Source: Cryptomeria japonica (lineage: Eukaryota > Streptophyta > Pinopsida > Cupressales > Cupressaceae). From it: 64,000 nt of DNA. Each line of letters opens with the position of its first letter. Positions within the stretch are counted from its first letter, which is position 1. The stretch covers positions 647,096,920 through 647,160,919 of the forward strand of contig NC_081405.1 in NCBI RefSeq assembly GCF_030272615.1. Direction: 5' to 3'. The notes beneath the pieces are model-generated. The model saw only the letters and a program-made list of their open reading frames with translations. It searched no databases and was not told the origin of the DNA. This document shows, in pieces, positions 1 through 12,650 of the stretch. A program made the position numbers and the translations under genes.

Positions 1-196
1 AGCTGGGAACGTCCTTAAAAAACCCTTTTCGTTTTATCAATTTTGGCTACAAAAAAAGTCATCAGCCACCAGTGTAAAGTTTGGAAAATCAAGTAATACT
101 GAAAAACACATTTTTTCAGTTGACTTTCCAGGCTTGTCACTTCCAAGCCTAATACCAAAGCATTCCCGAGCCGAAATTTGAAATTTGAAAATTTGA

Positions 197-260
197 GTAC
201 AAAAATTGGATATCGGATAAAATCAGATATCGGATTTTATCCGATATCTGATTTTTGTAC
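197..260. repeat. 64-bp palindrome, GTAC-bounded
   Basis: A near-perfect inverted repeat with 28-base arms (197-224 and 233-260) and an 8-base spacer. It starts and ends with GTAC, and its arms carry the GGATATCGGATAAAATC motif. A second block of exactly 64 bp with the same GTAC borders lies at 4373-4436, and the motif recurs at 19896-20423. A related single motif lies at 322-340. The role is inferred: subterminal binding sites of a DNA transposon, or a local palindromic repeat family. Confidence 0.85.
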
Positions 261-352
261 AAAAATTTGCAGTCCCCAAAGAATTTCCCTTTGCCGCCAT
301 TTATGAAGTAAACTGCCACTAATCGGATATCAGATTTTATTGGTCATATTTT

Positions 353-411
353 AGAGAGAGAGAGAAGGAGAGGGAGAGAGGGAGAAAGAGAGAGAGAGGA
401 TGATAGGGAGA

Positions 412-472
<61 letters not shown>

Positions 473-655
473 GAGGAGAGGGAGAGAGAGAGAGAGAGGG
501 AGGGAGAGGGGTAGAGGGAGGAGAGGGAGAGAGGGAGAGAGAGAGAGAGAGGAGGAGAGGGAGAGAGGGAGAAAGAGAGATAGAGAGAGAGAGATGAGGA
601 GAGAGAGAGAGAGGATGAGGAGAGGGAGAGAGGGAGAGAGAGAAGTAAGGAGAGG

Positions 656-686
<31 letters not shown>

Positions 687-719
687 AGAGAGAGGGAGAG
701 AGGGAGAGGGAGAGAGAGA
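353..719 (+). repeat. GA-rich microsatellite
   Basis: Almost pure (GA)n with interspersed GGGAGA and GAGGA variants. It mirrors the CT-rich tract at 3888-4318, so the two tracts bracket the minisatellite as inverted repeats. Long open frames on both strands here encode only Ser/Leu/Pro or Glu/Arg repeats and are not genes. Confidence 0.95.
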
Positions 720-3700
720 CCATAGGACCCCTTAGGACACAATATGACCCCTTAGGACACAATATGACCCAAAGCGACCCAATATGGTGTCATTAGGGGT
801 CATATGGTGTCCTAAGAGGTCATAAGGGTTCATGGGACACCATATGACCCCTATGGACAACATATGACCCCTAACGACACCATCAGACCCCTTAAGATAC
901 CAAATCATGTCATTGGGGGTCATATTGTGTCCTATGACCCCGTAAGACACAATATGACCCCTAATGTTATGATTTTGTGTCTTAAGGGGTCAATTGGTGT
1001 CGTTAGGGGTCATATAGTGTCTTGTGACACCATAAGACCCCTTAAGACACCAAATTGTGTCGTTAGGGGTCATATTGTGTCCTACGAGGTCGTAAGACAC
1101 AATATGACCCCTAACGACACAATTTGGTGTCTTAATGGGTCTTATGGTGTCACAAGACACTATATGACCCCTAACGACACCAATTGACCCCTTAAGACAC
1201 CAAATCATAACATTAGGGGTCATATTGTGTCTTATGGGGTCATAGGACACAATATGACCCCTAATGACATGATTTGGTATCTTAAGGGGTTTGATGGTGT
1301 TGTTAGGGGTCATATGTTGTCCATAGGGGTCATATGGTGTCCCATGAACCCTTATGACCTCTTAGGACACCATATGACCCCTAATGTTATGATTTGGTGT
1401 CTTAAGGGGTCAATTGGTGTTGTTAGGGGTCATATGGTGTCTTGTGACACCATAAGACCCCTTAAGACACCAAATTGTGTTGTTAGGGGTCATATTGTGT
1501 CCCTTATGACCTCTTAGGACACCATATGACCCATAGTGACACCATATTGGGTCACTCTAGGTCATATTGTGTCCTAAGGGGTCATATTGTGTCTTAAGGG
1601 GTCCTATGGTGTCCCAAGACACCATATGACCCCTAACAACACCAAATCATGTTGTTAGGGGTCATATTGTGTCCTATGACCCCGTAAGACACAATATGAC
1701 CCCTAATGACATGATTTGGTGTCTTAAGGGGTCATATGGTGTCGTTAGGGGTCATATGGTGTCTTGTGACACCATAGGACCCCTTAGGACACCAAATCAT
1801 GTCGTTAGGGGTCATATTTACACCATAGGACCCCTTAAGACATAATAAGATCCCTTAGGACACAACAATATGGTGTCATTAGGGGTCATATGGTGTCCTA
1901 AGAGGTCATAAGGGTTCATGGGACACCATATGACCCCTAATGACACCATAGGACCCCTTAAGACATCAAATCATGTTGTTAGGGGTCATATTGTGTCCTA
2001 CGACCCCATAAGACACAATATGACCCCTAATGACATGATTTGGTGTCTTAAGGGTTCCTATGGTGTCATATGATGTCCCATGAACCCTTATGATCTCTTA
2101 GGACACCATATAACCCCTAGTGAGACCATATTGGGTCGCTTTGGGTCATATTGTGTCCTAAGGGGTCATATTGTGTCTTAAGGGGTCCTATGGTGTCCTA
2201 AGACACTATATGACCCCTATGGACACCATATGATCCCTAACGACACCAAATTATGTCATTAGGGGTTTTATTGTGTCCTACAACCCCGTAAGATACAATA
2301 TGACCCCTAATGACATGATTTGGTGTCTTAAGGGGTCCTATGGTGTTGTTAGGGGTCGTATGGTGTCTTGTGACACCATAGGACCCCTTAAGACACCAAA
2401 TCATGTTGTTAGGAGTCATATTTACACCATAGGACCTCTTAAGACACAATATGACCCCTTAGGACACAATAATATGGTGTCATTAGGGGTCATATGGTGT
2501 CCTAAGAGGTCATATGGTTTCACGGGACACCATATGACCCCTAACAACACCATAGGACCCCTTAAGACACCAAATCATGTCGTTAGGGGTTATATTGTGT
2601 CCTACGACCCCGTAAGACACAATATGACCCCTAATGTTATGATTTGGTGTCTTAAGTGGTCCTATGGTGTCATATGGTGTCCCATGAACCCTTATGACCT
2701 CTTAGGACACCATATGACCCCTAGTGATACCATATTGGGTTGCTTTGGGTCATATTGTGTGCTAAGGGGTCATATTGTGTCTTAAGGGGTCGTATGGTGT
2801 CCCAAGACACCATACGACCCCTATGGACACCATATGACCCCTAACGACACCAAATCATGTCGTTAGGGGTCATATTGTGTCCTACGACCCGTAAGACACA
2901 ATATGACCCCTAATGACATGATTTGGTGTCTTAAGGGGTCCAATGGTGTTGTTAGGGGTTGTATGGTGTCTTGTGACATCATAGGACCCCTTAAGTCACC
3001 AAATCATGTCGTTAGGGGTCATATTTACACCATAGGACCCCTTAAGACACAATATGACCCCTTAGGACACAACAATATGGTGTCATTAGGGGTCATATGG
3101 TGTCCTAAGAGGTCATATGGGTTCATGTGACACCATATGACCCCTATGGACACCATATGATCCCTAACAACACCATAGGACCCCTTAAGACACCAAATCA
3201 TGTCGTTAGGGGTAATATTGTGTCCTACGACCCCGTAAGACACAATATGACCCCTAATGTTATGATTTGGTGTCTTAAGGGGTCCTATGGTGTCATATGG
3301 TGTCACATGAACCCTTATGACCTCTTAGGACACCATATGACCCCTAGTGACACCATATTGGGTCACTTTGGGTCATACTGTGTCTTAAGGGGTCATATTG
3401 TGTCTTAAGGGGTCCTATGGTGTCCCAAGACACCATATGACCCCTATGGACACCATATGACCCCTCACAACACCAAATCATGTCGTTAGGGGTCATATTG
3501 TGTCCTACGACCCTGTAAGACACAATATGACCCCTAATGACATGATTTGGTGTCTTAAGGGGTCTTATGGTGTTGTTAGGGGTCATATGGTGTCTTGTGA
3601 CACCATAGGACCCCTTAAGACACCAAATCATGTCGTTAGGGGTCATATTTACACCATAGGTCCCTTTAAGACACAATATGACCCCTTAGGAAACAACAAT

Positions 3701-3887
3701 ATGGTGTCATTAGGGGTCATATGGTGTCTTAAGAGGTCATAAGGGTTCATGGGACACCATATGACCCCTAGCGACACCATATGACCCCTTAAGACACCAA
3801 ATCATGTCGTTAGGGGTCATATTGTGTCCTACGGGGTCGTAGGACACAATATGACCCCTAACGACATGATTTGGTGTCATATGGTGT
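720..3887. repeat. Minisatellite of ~20-bp units in both orientations, with ~604-bp higher-order repeat
   Basis: The array is built from variants of GACCCCTAACGACACCATAT and its reverse complement, so blocks of both orientations alternate. A marker, TTTACACCATAGG, recurs at 1817, 2421, 3024 and 3648, giving a higher-order period of about 604 bp. Unit length and composition keep several frames free of stops on both strands, producing apparent proteins of 70-190 residues rich in MTPND, WCLKGSYGV and RGHIVS. These are repeat translations without a recognisable domain, and I do not call them genes. Confidence 0.9.
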
Positions 3888-3904
3888 CTTTCTCCCTCTC
3901 TCCT

Positions 3905-3936
<32 letters not shown>

Positions 3937-4190
3937 CCTCTCCTCTCTCTCTCTCTCTTTCTCCCTCTCTCCCTCTCCTTCTCTCTCTCTCTCTCTCTCC
4001 CTCCCTCTCTCCCTCTATTTCTCTCTCTCTCCCTCTCCTTCTCTCCCTCCCTCTATCTCTATCTCTGTCTCTGTCTCTCTATCTCTATCTCTATCTCTGT
4101 CTCTCTCTTTCTCCCTTTCTTCTCTCTCTCCCTCTCCCTCTTTCTCCCTCTCTCCTCTCTCTCTCTCTTTCTCCCTCTCTCCCTCTCCCT

Positions 4191-4263
<73 letters not shown>

Positions 4264-4270
4264 CCTCTCT

Positions 4271-4301
<31 letters not shown>

Positions 4302-4318
4302 CCCTCTCTCTCTCTCTC
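3888..4318 (+). repeat. CT-rich microsatellite
   Basis: A (CT)n tract with CCCT and TTCT interruptions, the complement of the GA tract at 353-719. The longest pure run is near 4200-4257. Apparent Ser/Leu ORFs here are artefacts of the repeat. Confidence 0.95.
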
Positions 4319-4372
4319 GATGTAGAGACTTGTCTTTTAATACCATATTTTTTGGGGGGACCACATATTTTG

Positions 4373-4436
4373 GTACAAAAATCGGATATTGGATAAAATC
4401 AGATATCGGATAAAATCCGATATCCGATTTTAGTAC
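4373..4436. repeat. 64-bp GTAC-bounded palindromic repeat, second copy
   Basis: Same length, borders and motif as the block at 197-260, in the same orientation at the GTACAAAAAT side. It is preceded at 4354 by a run of six G and CCA. The reverse complement of 20347-20457 also begins with GGGGGG and CCA and reaches TAC, AAATCGGATAT and GATAAAATC in the same order. This pair is the best candidate for inverted ends of a large transposon, although no clear target-site duplication is visible. Confidence 0.7.
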
Positions 4437-4621
4437 TAAAAACCAAAAAAAAAGGGTTTGTGGGTCATTCTGTAGATTCCAACAGCCAACAGTTTGGGTC
4501 CTATGTATTATGTTGAGGATCACAGGGTTTCAAACAGCTAGAGACAAATTTGTGCTTTTGGGATATTCTTAAAGTGAAAACTTACATTGTCAATCACGAA
4601 GGAGCATATGTGTGGAGGGAA

Positions 4622-4904
4622 ATGGGGAGTAGTAGTCGTCAGAAGTCTAAATGCAAAAGAAAACTTTCAAATGACCAAGTTGAAGTGTATAGAGAAAGAG
4701 ATAGAGAATGTTATAGGAGGAGAAGACAAGGTATGTTAAATATTGCTAATGTTACTTCAACTGAAGAGGAAATTGAAATTGAAAATGTGCCACAAGTTAT
4801 TGAAAATGAAAATGTAAATTTTGAAAGTGAAAATATTGAAAATTTTGAAAATGTTGAAAGAGATAATGAAAATGCTCAAAATGTGGAAAATTTTGACATA
4901 GGAG
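4622..4904 (+). pseudogene. Transposase-like ORF, 5' part
   Basis: The frame begins at an ATG followed by GSSSRQKSKCKR, a basic stretch, then an Arg-rich RERDRECYRRRR segment and an Asn/Glu-rich linker. It is cut after base 4904 by the copia element 4905-12645. The 7746-bp displacement is a multiple of three, so the frame resumes unchanged at 12651. No domain is recognisable in this part alone. I assign it to the same gene as 12651-14308 from the shared frame, the flanking AGGAG duplication, and similar ENVENFDI / ENVEKFNI wording on both sides. An upstream start is possible, because the frame is open from 4550. Confidence 0.6.
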
Positions 4905-6428
4905 TGTTGGCAATATTGCATTATAATAGATAATGAAAGATTGTTGGAATTTGATAAGGATATTGAAAAGGTTGTTGATGATTATGGCTATAACTGATTA
5001 AAGATGTTTACTGTCTTGATACTATTATTTTGTCATTGATGTCAAGAAATTGATTTTCTAATTCAGTATGATGTTGCCATATCTTGAGAAGTATGATTTG
5101 AAGAATAGAAAGATGTCGGTAAAAGACATAGGAAAGAATATGATGAATAAGGGGATGAATAAGGTATTCAATGGGCAACTAGTATCGAGTCAGACAATGA
5201 TGAGATCATGATGTTTTAGATTGTTTTAACATCATACATATGTTCTAAATTGTAAAGGTTAATACTATACTATGTTATCAATCAAAGAACCTAGTTGGTA
5301 AACCCTAAGGTTATTGCTATCGGTTAATGAAGGCTGAATGTCTACCGAGTGAAGTTTAGTATTCACCGAGTTGTTACCGAGTTGTAACCGAGCTAGAACA
5401 AAATGCATTAAATGTTTGCATGCGTTATTTAATGAAGGAAGGTAATGAGCTAGAACTGATTGAATGATTGGTATGCTATTAATATAGTTTGTGAATGAAT
5501 CTAAGGCAATGGAAAGTCGGCATGAAGATCTACAATGCAGATTGAACCGCAATACCCTGGCACAAGTTCCAAGAAATATATGCAAGTTTCAAGGCGGGGT
5601 AAAATGTTTTCAGATCGAAAGATGCATTTAACCTGGACAAGATCAAAGATCTGATGGCTATGTTTGATCATGGGAAATGTGATCAAGGAGATTAAGTGGT
5701 TACCTAATTGTTTATAAATAGGAAACTATTGATAAACAATGTATGCGGGCAAGTGTATGCACATGGATGCTACATAGTGATTACCGAGCATAGAAGCTTG
5801 AAGACTTGTTTGAATAACAGAGTATAGAAGCCCAACAGATAGAAAAGATTAGTTCTATGTCTAGATTGTATTGAGCAAATAAGAATCTGCTTTAGCATTT
5901 TAGATGTGAAGTTGCAGATAGATTTTATTACTGTTATTTTGTGAAAGTGACAGAAAATCTCTTAACCGAGTGGAACTAATAGTCTTATTTGTAGAACCCT
6001 CTAGCAAGGTGACATTCTGATTGAGTGTTTGAAATCCTTTAACAAGGTCACTTCTAACAAGGTGAAGATCCTAATAGATCTGAGGGAAATCCCTTAACCG
6101 GGTCACATCTAGCAATGTGTTTGTAATCTTCAATAGGATTTGCTTTTAATCAAGCATACTCTAGAAGAGTATATTTCTTAGTGGGTCCGAAATCCCACAA
6201 TGGTTTTTCCCTATTTGGGTTTCCACGTTAAATCTGGTGTTATGAGGTTTATGATGTTTATATGCTTTTGAGTTTGCATGTTTAACAGTTTTGGTTATAT
6301 TACCAAAATATATGTTACCGAGGTTGAATTTGATGTTTTTATGGAAGATTAAGTTTGTATGATTCACCCCCCCCCTCTCATCTTGTTGGCTATTGGATCT
6401 ATACTGATATTAAGTATCAGAACTATCA
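4905..6428 (+). repeat. Copia 5' LTR
   Basis: Begins TGTTGGCAATATTGC and ends AGAACTATCA. It contains several ACCGAG motifs and, near its end, a C-rich run before CTTGTTGGC. It pairs with 11097-12645. The pol II promoter should lie within it, but I cannot place it reliably. Confidence 0.93.
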
Positions 6429-6430
6429 AT

Positions 6431-6447
6431 TGGTATCAGAACTTTGG
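6431..6447 (+). other. Primer-binding site, initiator tRNA-Met type
   Basis: TGGTATCAGAACTTTGG begins two bases after the LTR. It matches the plant copia PBS complementary to the 3' end of initiator tRNA-Met (usually TGGTATCAGAGC) with one change. Confidence 0.85.
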
Positions 6448-6492
6448 ACTCCAGAAGGAAAGTTTAAAGGAACTTGAGTTAAAGATCCAAAG

Positions 6493-9400
6493 ATGTATAA
6501 GAGGGATGCACCGAAGCTGAACAAGTCAAGTTTCTCTACATGGCAGAAAAGAATGAAGCTACATCTATCAGGAGTTGGAGAATATGCTATATACTATCTG
6601 GAGAATGATTTTGTCACACCGAGCACCTATCCACTGACTATGGAAGAGATAAAGGCAAAGCAAGAACATATTCAAGCAATGATTGAAATAACATCTGCAT
6701 TGACCGATTTAGAGTTTAATGATCTAGAAGGCTGCAATGATGCAAAGGCAATGTGGGATAAGCTCATATCAGTATATGGAGGAGATGAACATGTTCAAAG
6801 AGAAAAAGTAGATAGTCTAAGAGGACAACTTGAATCTATGAGGATGAATGAAGGTGAGAACATAACTCAGTACAGTACAAGACTAAAGGAGATTGTCAAT
6901 CAAATCAAAGGAGCAAGTGGAACTATTGAAGAAAAGGATATAACAAGTAAGTTGTTAAGAACCCTTCTACCAGCTTATGCAATCCGAGTCTCTGCAATCA
7001 ATGAATTGAGGTTTGTACCTAATATGCTAGTTTTTTTAGATGCTACTATTGGTAAGCTACATGCATTTGAATTAAGTAACTTTGATAATAGTGGATCTTC
7101 AGTAAATAAAGTTGAATCTGCATTTAGTTCTTTTCATCTTGATGAATCTAATGATTTCAATGAAAGAAAGTATAAGTACTCTGAAGGAGATCACAGTGGA
7201 GCAAGTGAAAGATTTTGTAAGAACATGGAGGCAGTACACAAACTGTATGAAGAAATCAGAAAGCAAGAAGAGTTTGAAGCACTTTTAGCCAAAAGGTTAC
7301 TGAGAGGCAAAGGTAAGTACAAAGGAAAGCTACCTTTGAAATGTTTCAATTGTGATAAGATAGGACATATGGCTTCTAACTATCGTGACAAAGATTCTAC
7401 TGAAAAGAGAGATTACCGAGATGACAGACAGAAAGATAATCATTACAGAGGACACCGAGACTTCAGAAGAAGAGATAGGAAGACATGCCTAATAGCTGAT
7501 GAGGAATGTAATGATGATAAATCAGATGAGACTGATACAGAGGAAGTAGTTTATGTGGCTATCAAAGATGGATCAGATGAAGAAAGGTATGAAGAAAAAG
7601 CCCTAATATCTCAGATAAACACTAATAATTCTTGGATTATAGATAGTGGATGCTCACATCATATGACAGAAGATAAACAAAAGTTTGTTATATTAGAAGA
7701 TTATGATGGAGGCTATGTCAGATTTGGTAATGATGCACCATGTCTGGTAAGAGGTAAATGATCTATAACACTTCTTGATAATGCAAGATGCAATGATATT
7801 TATTGGGTTGAAGGTTTGAAATACAATTTGTTGAGAGTAGCACAACTAAACAACACAGGTTATCAAATAGAATTTCACAAAGGATTTGTCAAAGTTCATG
7901 ACAAGAATGGAAAGTTAGCTGCTACTAAGACACAAACAAAAGGTAACACATTTCACCTTGACTCAACTCAGAATAAGTGTTTTCATGCAAAGATAGATAA
8001 TACCTGGTTATGGCATAAAAGGTTTTGTCATGTAAATTTTGATAATTTGATCAAAATAAGAAAGAAACACCGAGTAAGAGGTCTATCAAGTCTTGAAAAA
8101 CCTGAGAATGCTATGTGCCGAGGATGCTAGATGGGTAAGATGACAAGATCAAGCTTTGCAAGTAAGTCTTACACTTCTAAGGGAATTTTAGATCTAGTGC
8201 ACACTGATCTTTGTGGTCCTATGAAATTTCAAAGTTATTATGGTGATAAATATTTCATATTATTTGTGGATGACTATTCAAGGATGATGTCAGTAATGTT
8301 TTTAAAAGAAAAATCAGAAGCTTTTCAAATGTTTAAATGGTACAAGGCAAGAGTTGAAAATGAAACAAGAAGACAACTGAAATGTCTTAGATCAGATAGA
8401 GGAGGAGAGTTCACATATAATGAATTCAACTTATTTTGCAATGATCATGGTATTAAAAGACAAGTCTCTACATCGAGAACTCCACAACATAATGGAATAG
8501 CTGAGAGAAGAAACAGATCTATTGTGGATTGTGCTAGAACACTGATGATTGAAAAGAAGGTGCCACAAACATTTTGGAGAGAAGCAATAAGCACAACTGT
8601 TTACACCTTGAACCGAGTTCAATTGAAGAAAGGTACTTTGAAGACACCATATGAAATTTGGTATGATAAGAAACCTAATGTTAGTTATTTTAAAATCTTT
8701 GGAAGTAGATGCTATGTTCACAAAGATGATAGAAATGGCAAGTTTGATTAGAAGAGTGAAGAAGGAACATTTCTAGGTTATTCTTCTAGAAGCAAAGCAT
8801 TTAAATGTCTGATCAAATCATCTAACAAAATAGTAGAAAGTACAAATGTCAAAATTGATGAATTTGTAGAAAGAAATGATGAAGGAAGTTCCAAGGAACC
8901 AGAAGACTATGATGAATTTGTCTATGTTCAACCGAGAAGTCTTACCGAGAAGACTGTTGAAGAAAATGAAGAAAATATCCAGTTACCAAGTGATGAAGAA
9001 GATCATACAGAGCCTACCGAGCCTGTATTAGACAAGTATGTCAGAATACATCATGCACCAAGTCAGATTATAGGAGATAAGGATGATCTAGTGATGACAA
9101 GGAACAAACTGAGACAAAACACATGTTTGATATCTGAATTTGAACCGAGAATAGTGAAAGAGGCATTTAACAGTGAAGATTGGATAAATGCTAAGACAAA
9201 AGAGATTGATCAAATCAAGAAGAATGACACATGGACACTAATCCCAAGACTGAAGGACAAAAATGTAATCGATACAAAGTGGTTTTTCTGAAACAAGCTA
9301 AATGAAAAAGGAGAAGTCTTTCAAAACAAGGCAAGACTAGTTTGCAAAGGTTATGCTCAAGAAGAAGGAATTTATTATGTTGAAACTTTTGCACCTGTTG

Positions 9401-10677
9401 CTAGACTTGAAGGAGTAAGAACATTATTGGCATATGTTGCTTTTAAGAATTTCAAAGTATATCAAATGGATGTCAAATCTGCATTTCTGAATGGAATATT
9501 AGAAGAAGAAGTTTTTATTGAACAACTTGAAGGATTTGTTGAAGACAATAATAAAGATCAGGTATGTAAATTGAACAAAGCTTTATATGGTCTGAAACAA
9601 GCACCTAGAGCATGGTATGAAAGATTGCACTGTTATTTGATTAAGATTGGTTTTATAAGGACAAGTGAGAACAACAACATGTACATGAAGAATGATGAAA
9701 ATGGAATACTGATCTCAGCCATATTTGTTGATGATATTATATTTTGTGGAAATGACTCTTTATGCAAGAACTTTGGAAATGAAATGAGCAAAGAATTTGA
9801 GATGTCATTAATCGGTGAGATAAAGTATTTTATAGGTTTACAGATATTGCAAATGAAAAATGAGATTTTCATTAGTCAATCCAAGTACATAAAGAAAATC
9901 TTGAAGAAATTTGGAATGGAAGATTCAAAACCAGTAAGTACTCCTATGGCTACCAACTATAAATTATCAAAGAATGATGAATTTGCATCTATTGATGAGA
10001 CACTTTACCGATCCATGATTGGAAAACTACAATATGTTGTTCACAATAGACCAGACATAGCACATGTAGTAGGTATAGTTGCAAGATTTTCTATAGATCC
10101 TAAGGAAACACACATGACAACAATCAAAAGAATTTTTAGATACTTGAAAGGCACTGAGGATTATGGCTTAGTATATCAGAAAGGAAATGATTTTGATTTA
10201 AAATTTTATACTGATGCTGATTGGGCAGGCAACATTGATGATAGAAAAAGTACAAGTGGAGGAGGTTTCTTTTTAGGAGAAAGACAAGTGTGTTGGCTTA
10301 GCAAGAAACAAGGATGTGTTTCACAGTCAACGATAGAAGCTGAATACACTTCTATAGCATTGAATTGTACCAACATTGCATGGATCAAACAACTGTTGGA
10401 AGGTATAAATGAGAAAGTTACCAAGCTAGTAACTATATTCTGTAACAATACTAGTGCCATTAATATTTCAAAAAATCCTATTATGCACTTTAAGACAAAG
10501 CACATCTCTATCAAATATCATTATCTTAGAGAAGAAGCTTAAGAGAAGAAAGTGGTGTTGGAGTATGTTAGCACAAAGGAACAAATAGCAGATATCTTCA
10601 CCAAGCCACTACCAAGGGACACTTTTGAATATCTCAGAAGTAAGTTAGGGGTCCTACCCCTATCTTCTACTCACTGA
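6493..10677 (+). pseudogene. Copia gag-pol polyprotein, one frame with five stops
   Basis: One frame of about 1395 codons runs from an ATG at 6493 to TGA at 10675-10677. Visible in order are the GAG region with the WDKL motif, a zinc knuckle near 7345, an aspartic protease at DSGCSHH (near 7645), the GAG-pre-integrase WLWHKR motif, an integrase core (DYSR, SDRGGEF, QHNGIAERRNR), reverse transcriptase ([27 protein letters not shown]) and RNase H ([13 protein letters not shown]). Stops interrupt it at 7759, 8128, 8749, 9289 and 10540, with no frameshift seen. The last zinc-knuckle Cys is Tyr. The gene cannot make a full polyprotein without readthrough. Confidence 0.93.
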
Positions 10678-11082
10678 CCGAGTTCGGTGAAAGCATCAAT
10701 CCGATGACTCTATTGAATATCTTTTAAGAGTTGATGCTGATTTATACACTTTAGGATGTTTTCTAAAGGTGTACAAGAATTATTACAGGAAATATTATAG
10801 GGAACAAGAATTGAAGACAAAATGCTCTAACTGAGACTGAATTGATACACAACAACAGGAAATCACTTCATACAGATAGAAATTATGTTTTAGTTCTTTA
10901 ATTTTTGGCATTGTTGTCAAAGGGGGAGAAGACTACTATCAAGGGAGAAGACTAAGGAGAAGATTAAAAGAAGACTGAAGAAAACAGGAAAAGTCTAATG
11001 TATGGAGGAGAGCATTTTAGCATTTCAGAATCACAACAATCCGAATCTTTTAAGGTCATATCAATTGGTTTTGCCATCAATG

Positions 11083-11096
11083 CCAAATGGGGAGAT
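11083..11096 (+). other. Copia polypurine tract
   Basis: The purine-rich AATGGGGAGA directly precedes the 3' LTR, after a GCCATCAATGCC context that also precedes the LTR in the second copia (34779). It would prime plus-strand DNA synthesis. Confidence 0.8.
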
Positions 11097-12645
11097 TGTT
11101 GGCAATATTGCATTATAACAGACAATGAAAGATTGTTGGCATTTCATAAGGATATTGAGAAGGTTGTTGATGATTATGGATATAACTGATTAAAGATGTT
11201 TACTGTCTTGATATTATTATTTTGTCATTGATTTCAAGAAATTGATTTTCTAATTCAGTATGATGTTGCCATATCTTGAGAAGTATGATTTGAAGAATAG
11301 AAAGATGTCGATAAAAGAACATAGGAAAGAATATGATGAATAAGGGGATGAATAAGGTATTCAATGGGAAACTAGTACCGAGCCAGACAATGATGAGATC
11401 ATGATGTTTTAGATTGTTTTAACATCATACATATGTTGTAAATTGTAAAGGTTAATACTATACTATGTTATCAAGCAAAGAACCTAGTCGGTAAACCCGA
11501 AGGAACCTGGTCGGTAAACCCTAAGGTTATCACTATCGATTAATGAAGGTGGAATGTCTATTGAGTGAAGTTTAGTATTCACTGAGTTGTTACCGAGTTG
11601 TAACCGAGCTATAACAGAATGCATTAAATGTTTTCATGCATTTTTTAATGAAGGAAGCTGATGAGCTGGAACTGATTGAATGATTGGTATGCCGTTAATA
11701 TAGTTTGTTAATGAATCTAAGGCAATGGAAAGTCAACATGAAGATCTACAACACAGATTGAACCGCAATACCTTGGCACAAGTTCCAAGAAATATATGCA
11801 AGTTCCAAGGCGGGGTAAAACATTTTCAGATTGAAAGATGCATTGAACCTGGACAAGATCAAAGATCTGATGGCTATGATTGATCATGGGAAATGTGATC
11901 AAGGAGATTAAGCGGTTACCTAATTGTTTATAAATAGGAAACTGTTGATAAATAATGTATGTGGGCAAGTGTATGCACAGGGATGCTACATAGTGATTAT
12001 TGAGCACAGAAGCTTGAAGACCTGTTTGAATAACAGAGTATAGAATCCCAGTAGATAGACAAGATTAGTTCTATGTCTAGATTGTATTGAACAAATAAGA
12101 ATCTGCTTTAGCATTTTAGATGTGAAGTTGCAGATAGATTTTATTACTATTATTTTGTGAAAGTGACAGAAAATATCTTAACCAAGTGGACTTAACAGTC
12201 TTATTTGTAAAACCCTCTAGCAAGGTGACATTCTAATTGAGTGTTTGAAATCCTCTAACAAGGTCACTTCTAACAAGGTGAAGATCCTAACAGATCTGAG
12301 GGAAATCCCTTAACTGGGTCACATCTAGCAATGTGTTTGTAATCTTTAACAGGATTTTCTTTTAACCGAGCATACTCTAGAAGAGTATATTTCTTAGTGG
12401 GTCCGAAATCCCACAGTGGTTTTTCCCTATTTGGGTTTCCATGTTAAATCTGGTGTTATGAGGTTTATGATGTTTATATGCTTTTGAGTTTGCATGTTTA
12501 ACAGTTTTGGTTATATTACTGAAATATATGTTACCGAGGTTGAATTTGATGTTTTTATGGAAGATTAAGTTTGTATGATTCACCCCCCCCCTTCTCATCT
12601 TGTTGGCTATTGTACCTGTACTTATATTAAGTATCAGAACTATCA
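11097..12645 (+). repeat. Copia 3' LTR
   Basis: Pairs with 4905-6428. It is 25 bp longer, mostly because of a tandem duplication of a GAACCTAGTCGGTAAACCC-type segment at 11488-11522. Many single-base differences from the left LTR are visible. Confidence 0.93.
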
Positions 12646-12650
12646 AGGAG

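Larger units (their letters stand above)
4905..12645 (+). mobile_element. Full-length Ty1/copia LTR retrotransposon, decayed
   Basis: It has two LTRs of 1524 and 1549 bp with TG...CA ends, a PBS directly after the left LTR, a single gag-pol frame with copia domain order (GAG, protease, integrase, RT, RNase H) and a purine-rich tract before the right LTR. The 5-bp target duplication AGGAG lies at 4900-4904 and 12646-12650. It inserted into the transposase-like ORF. Five in-frame stops make it non-autonomous, and the visible LTR differences suggest it is not a recent insertion. Confidence 0.95.

Noticed and set aside
337-762. Ser/Leu-rich ORFs on the minus strand over the GA tract
   Set aside because: Translation of a microsatellite; no domain or codon signature.
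864-3742. Many ORFs of 70-170 residues with MTPND and RGHIVS repeats on both strands
   Set aside because: They follow the minisatellite period and occur in several frames on both strands, so they are by-products of unit composition.
720-3887. Interstitial telomere repeat
   Set aside because: TTAGGGG occurs inside the unit, but never as tandem TTTAGGG.
197-3887. CRISPR-like array
   Set aside because: The repeats lack unique spacers of constant length, and the setting is a plant nuclear genome.
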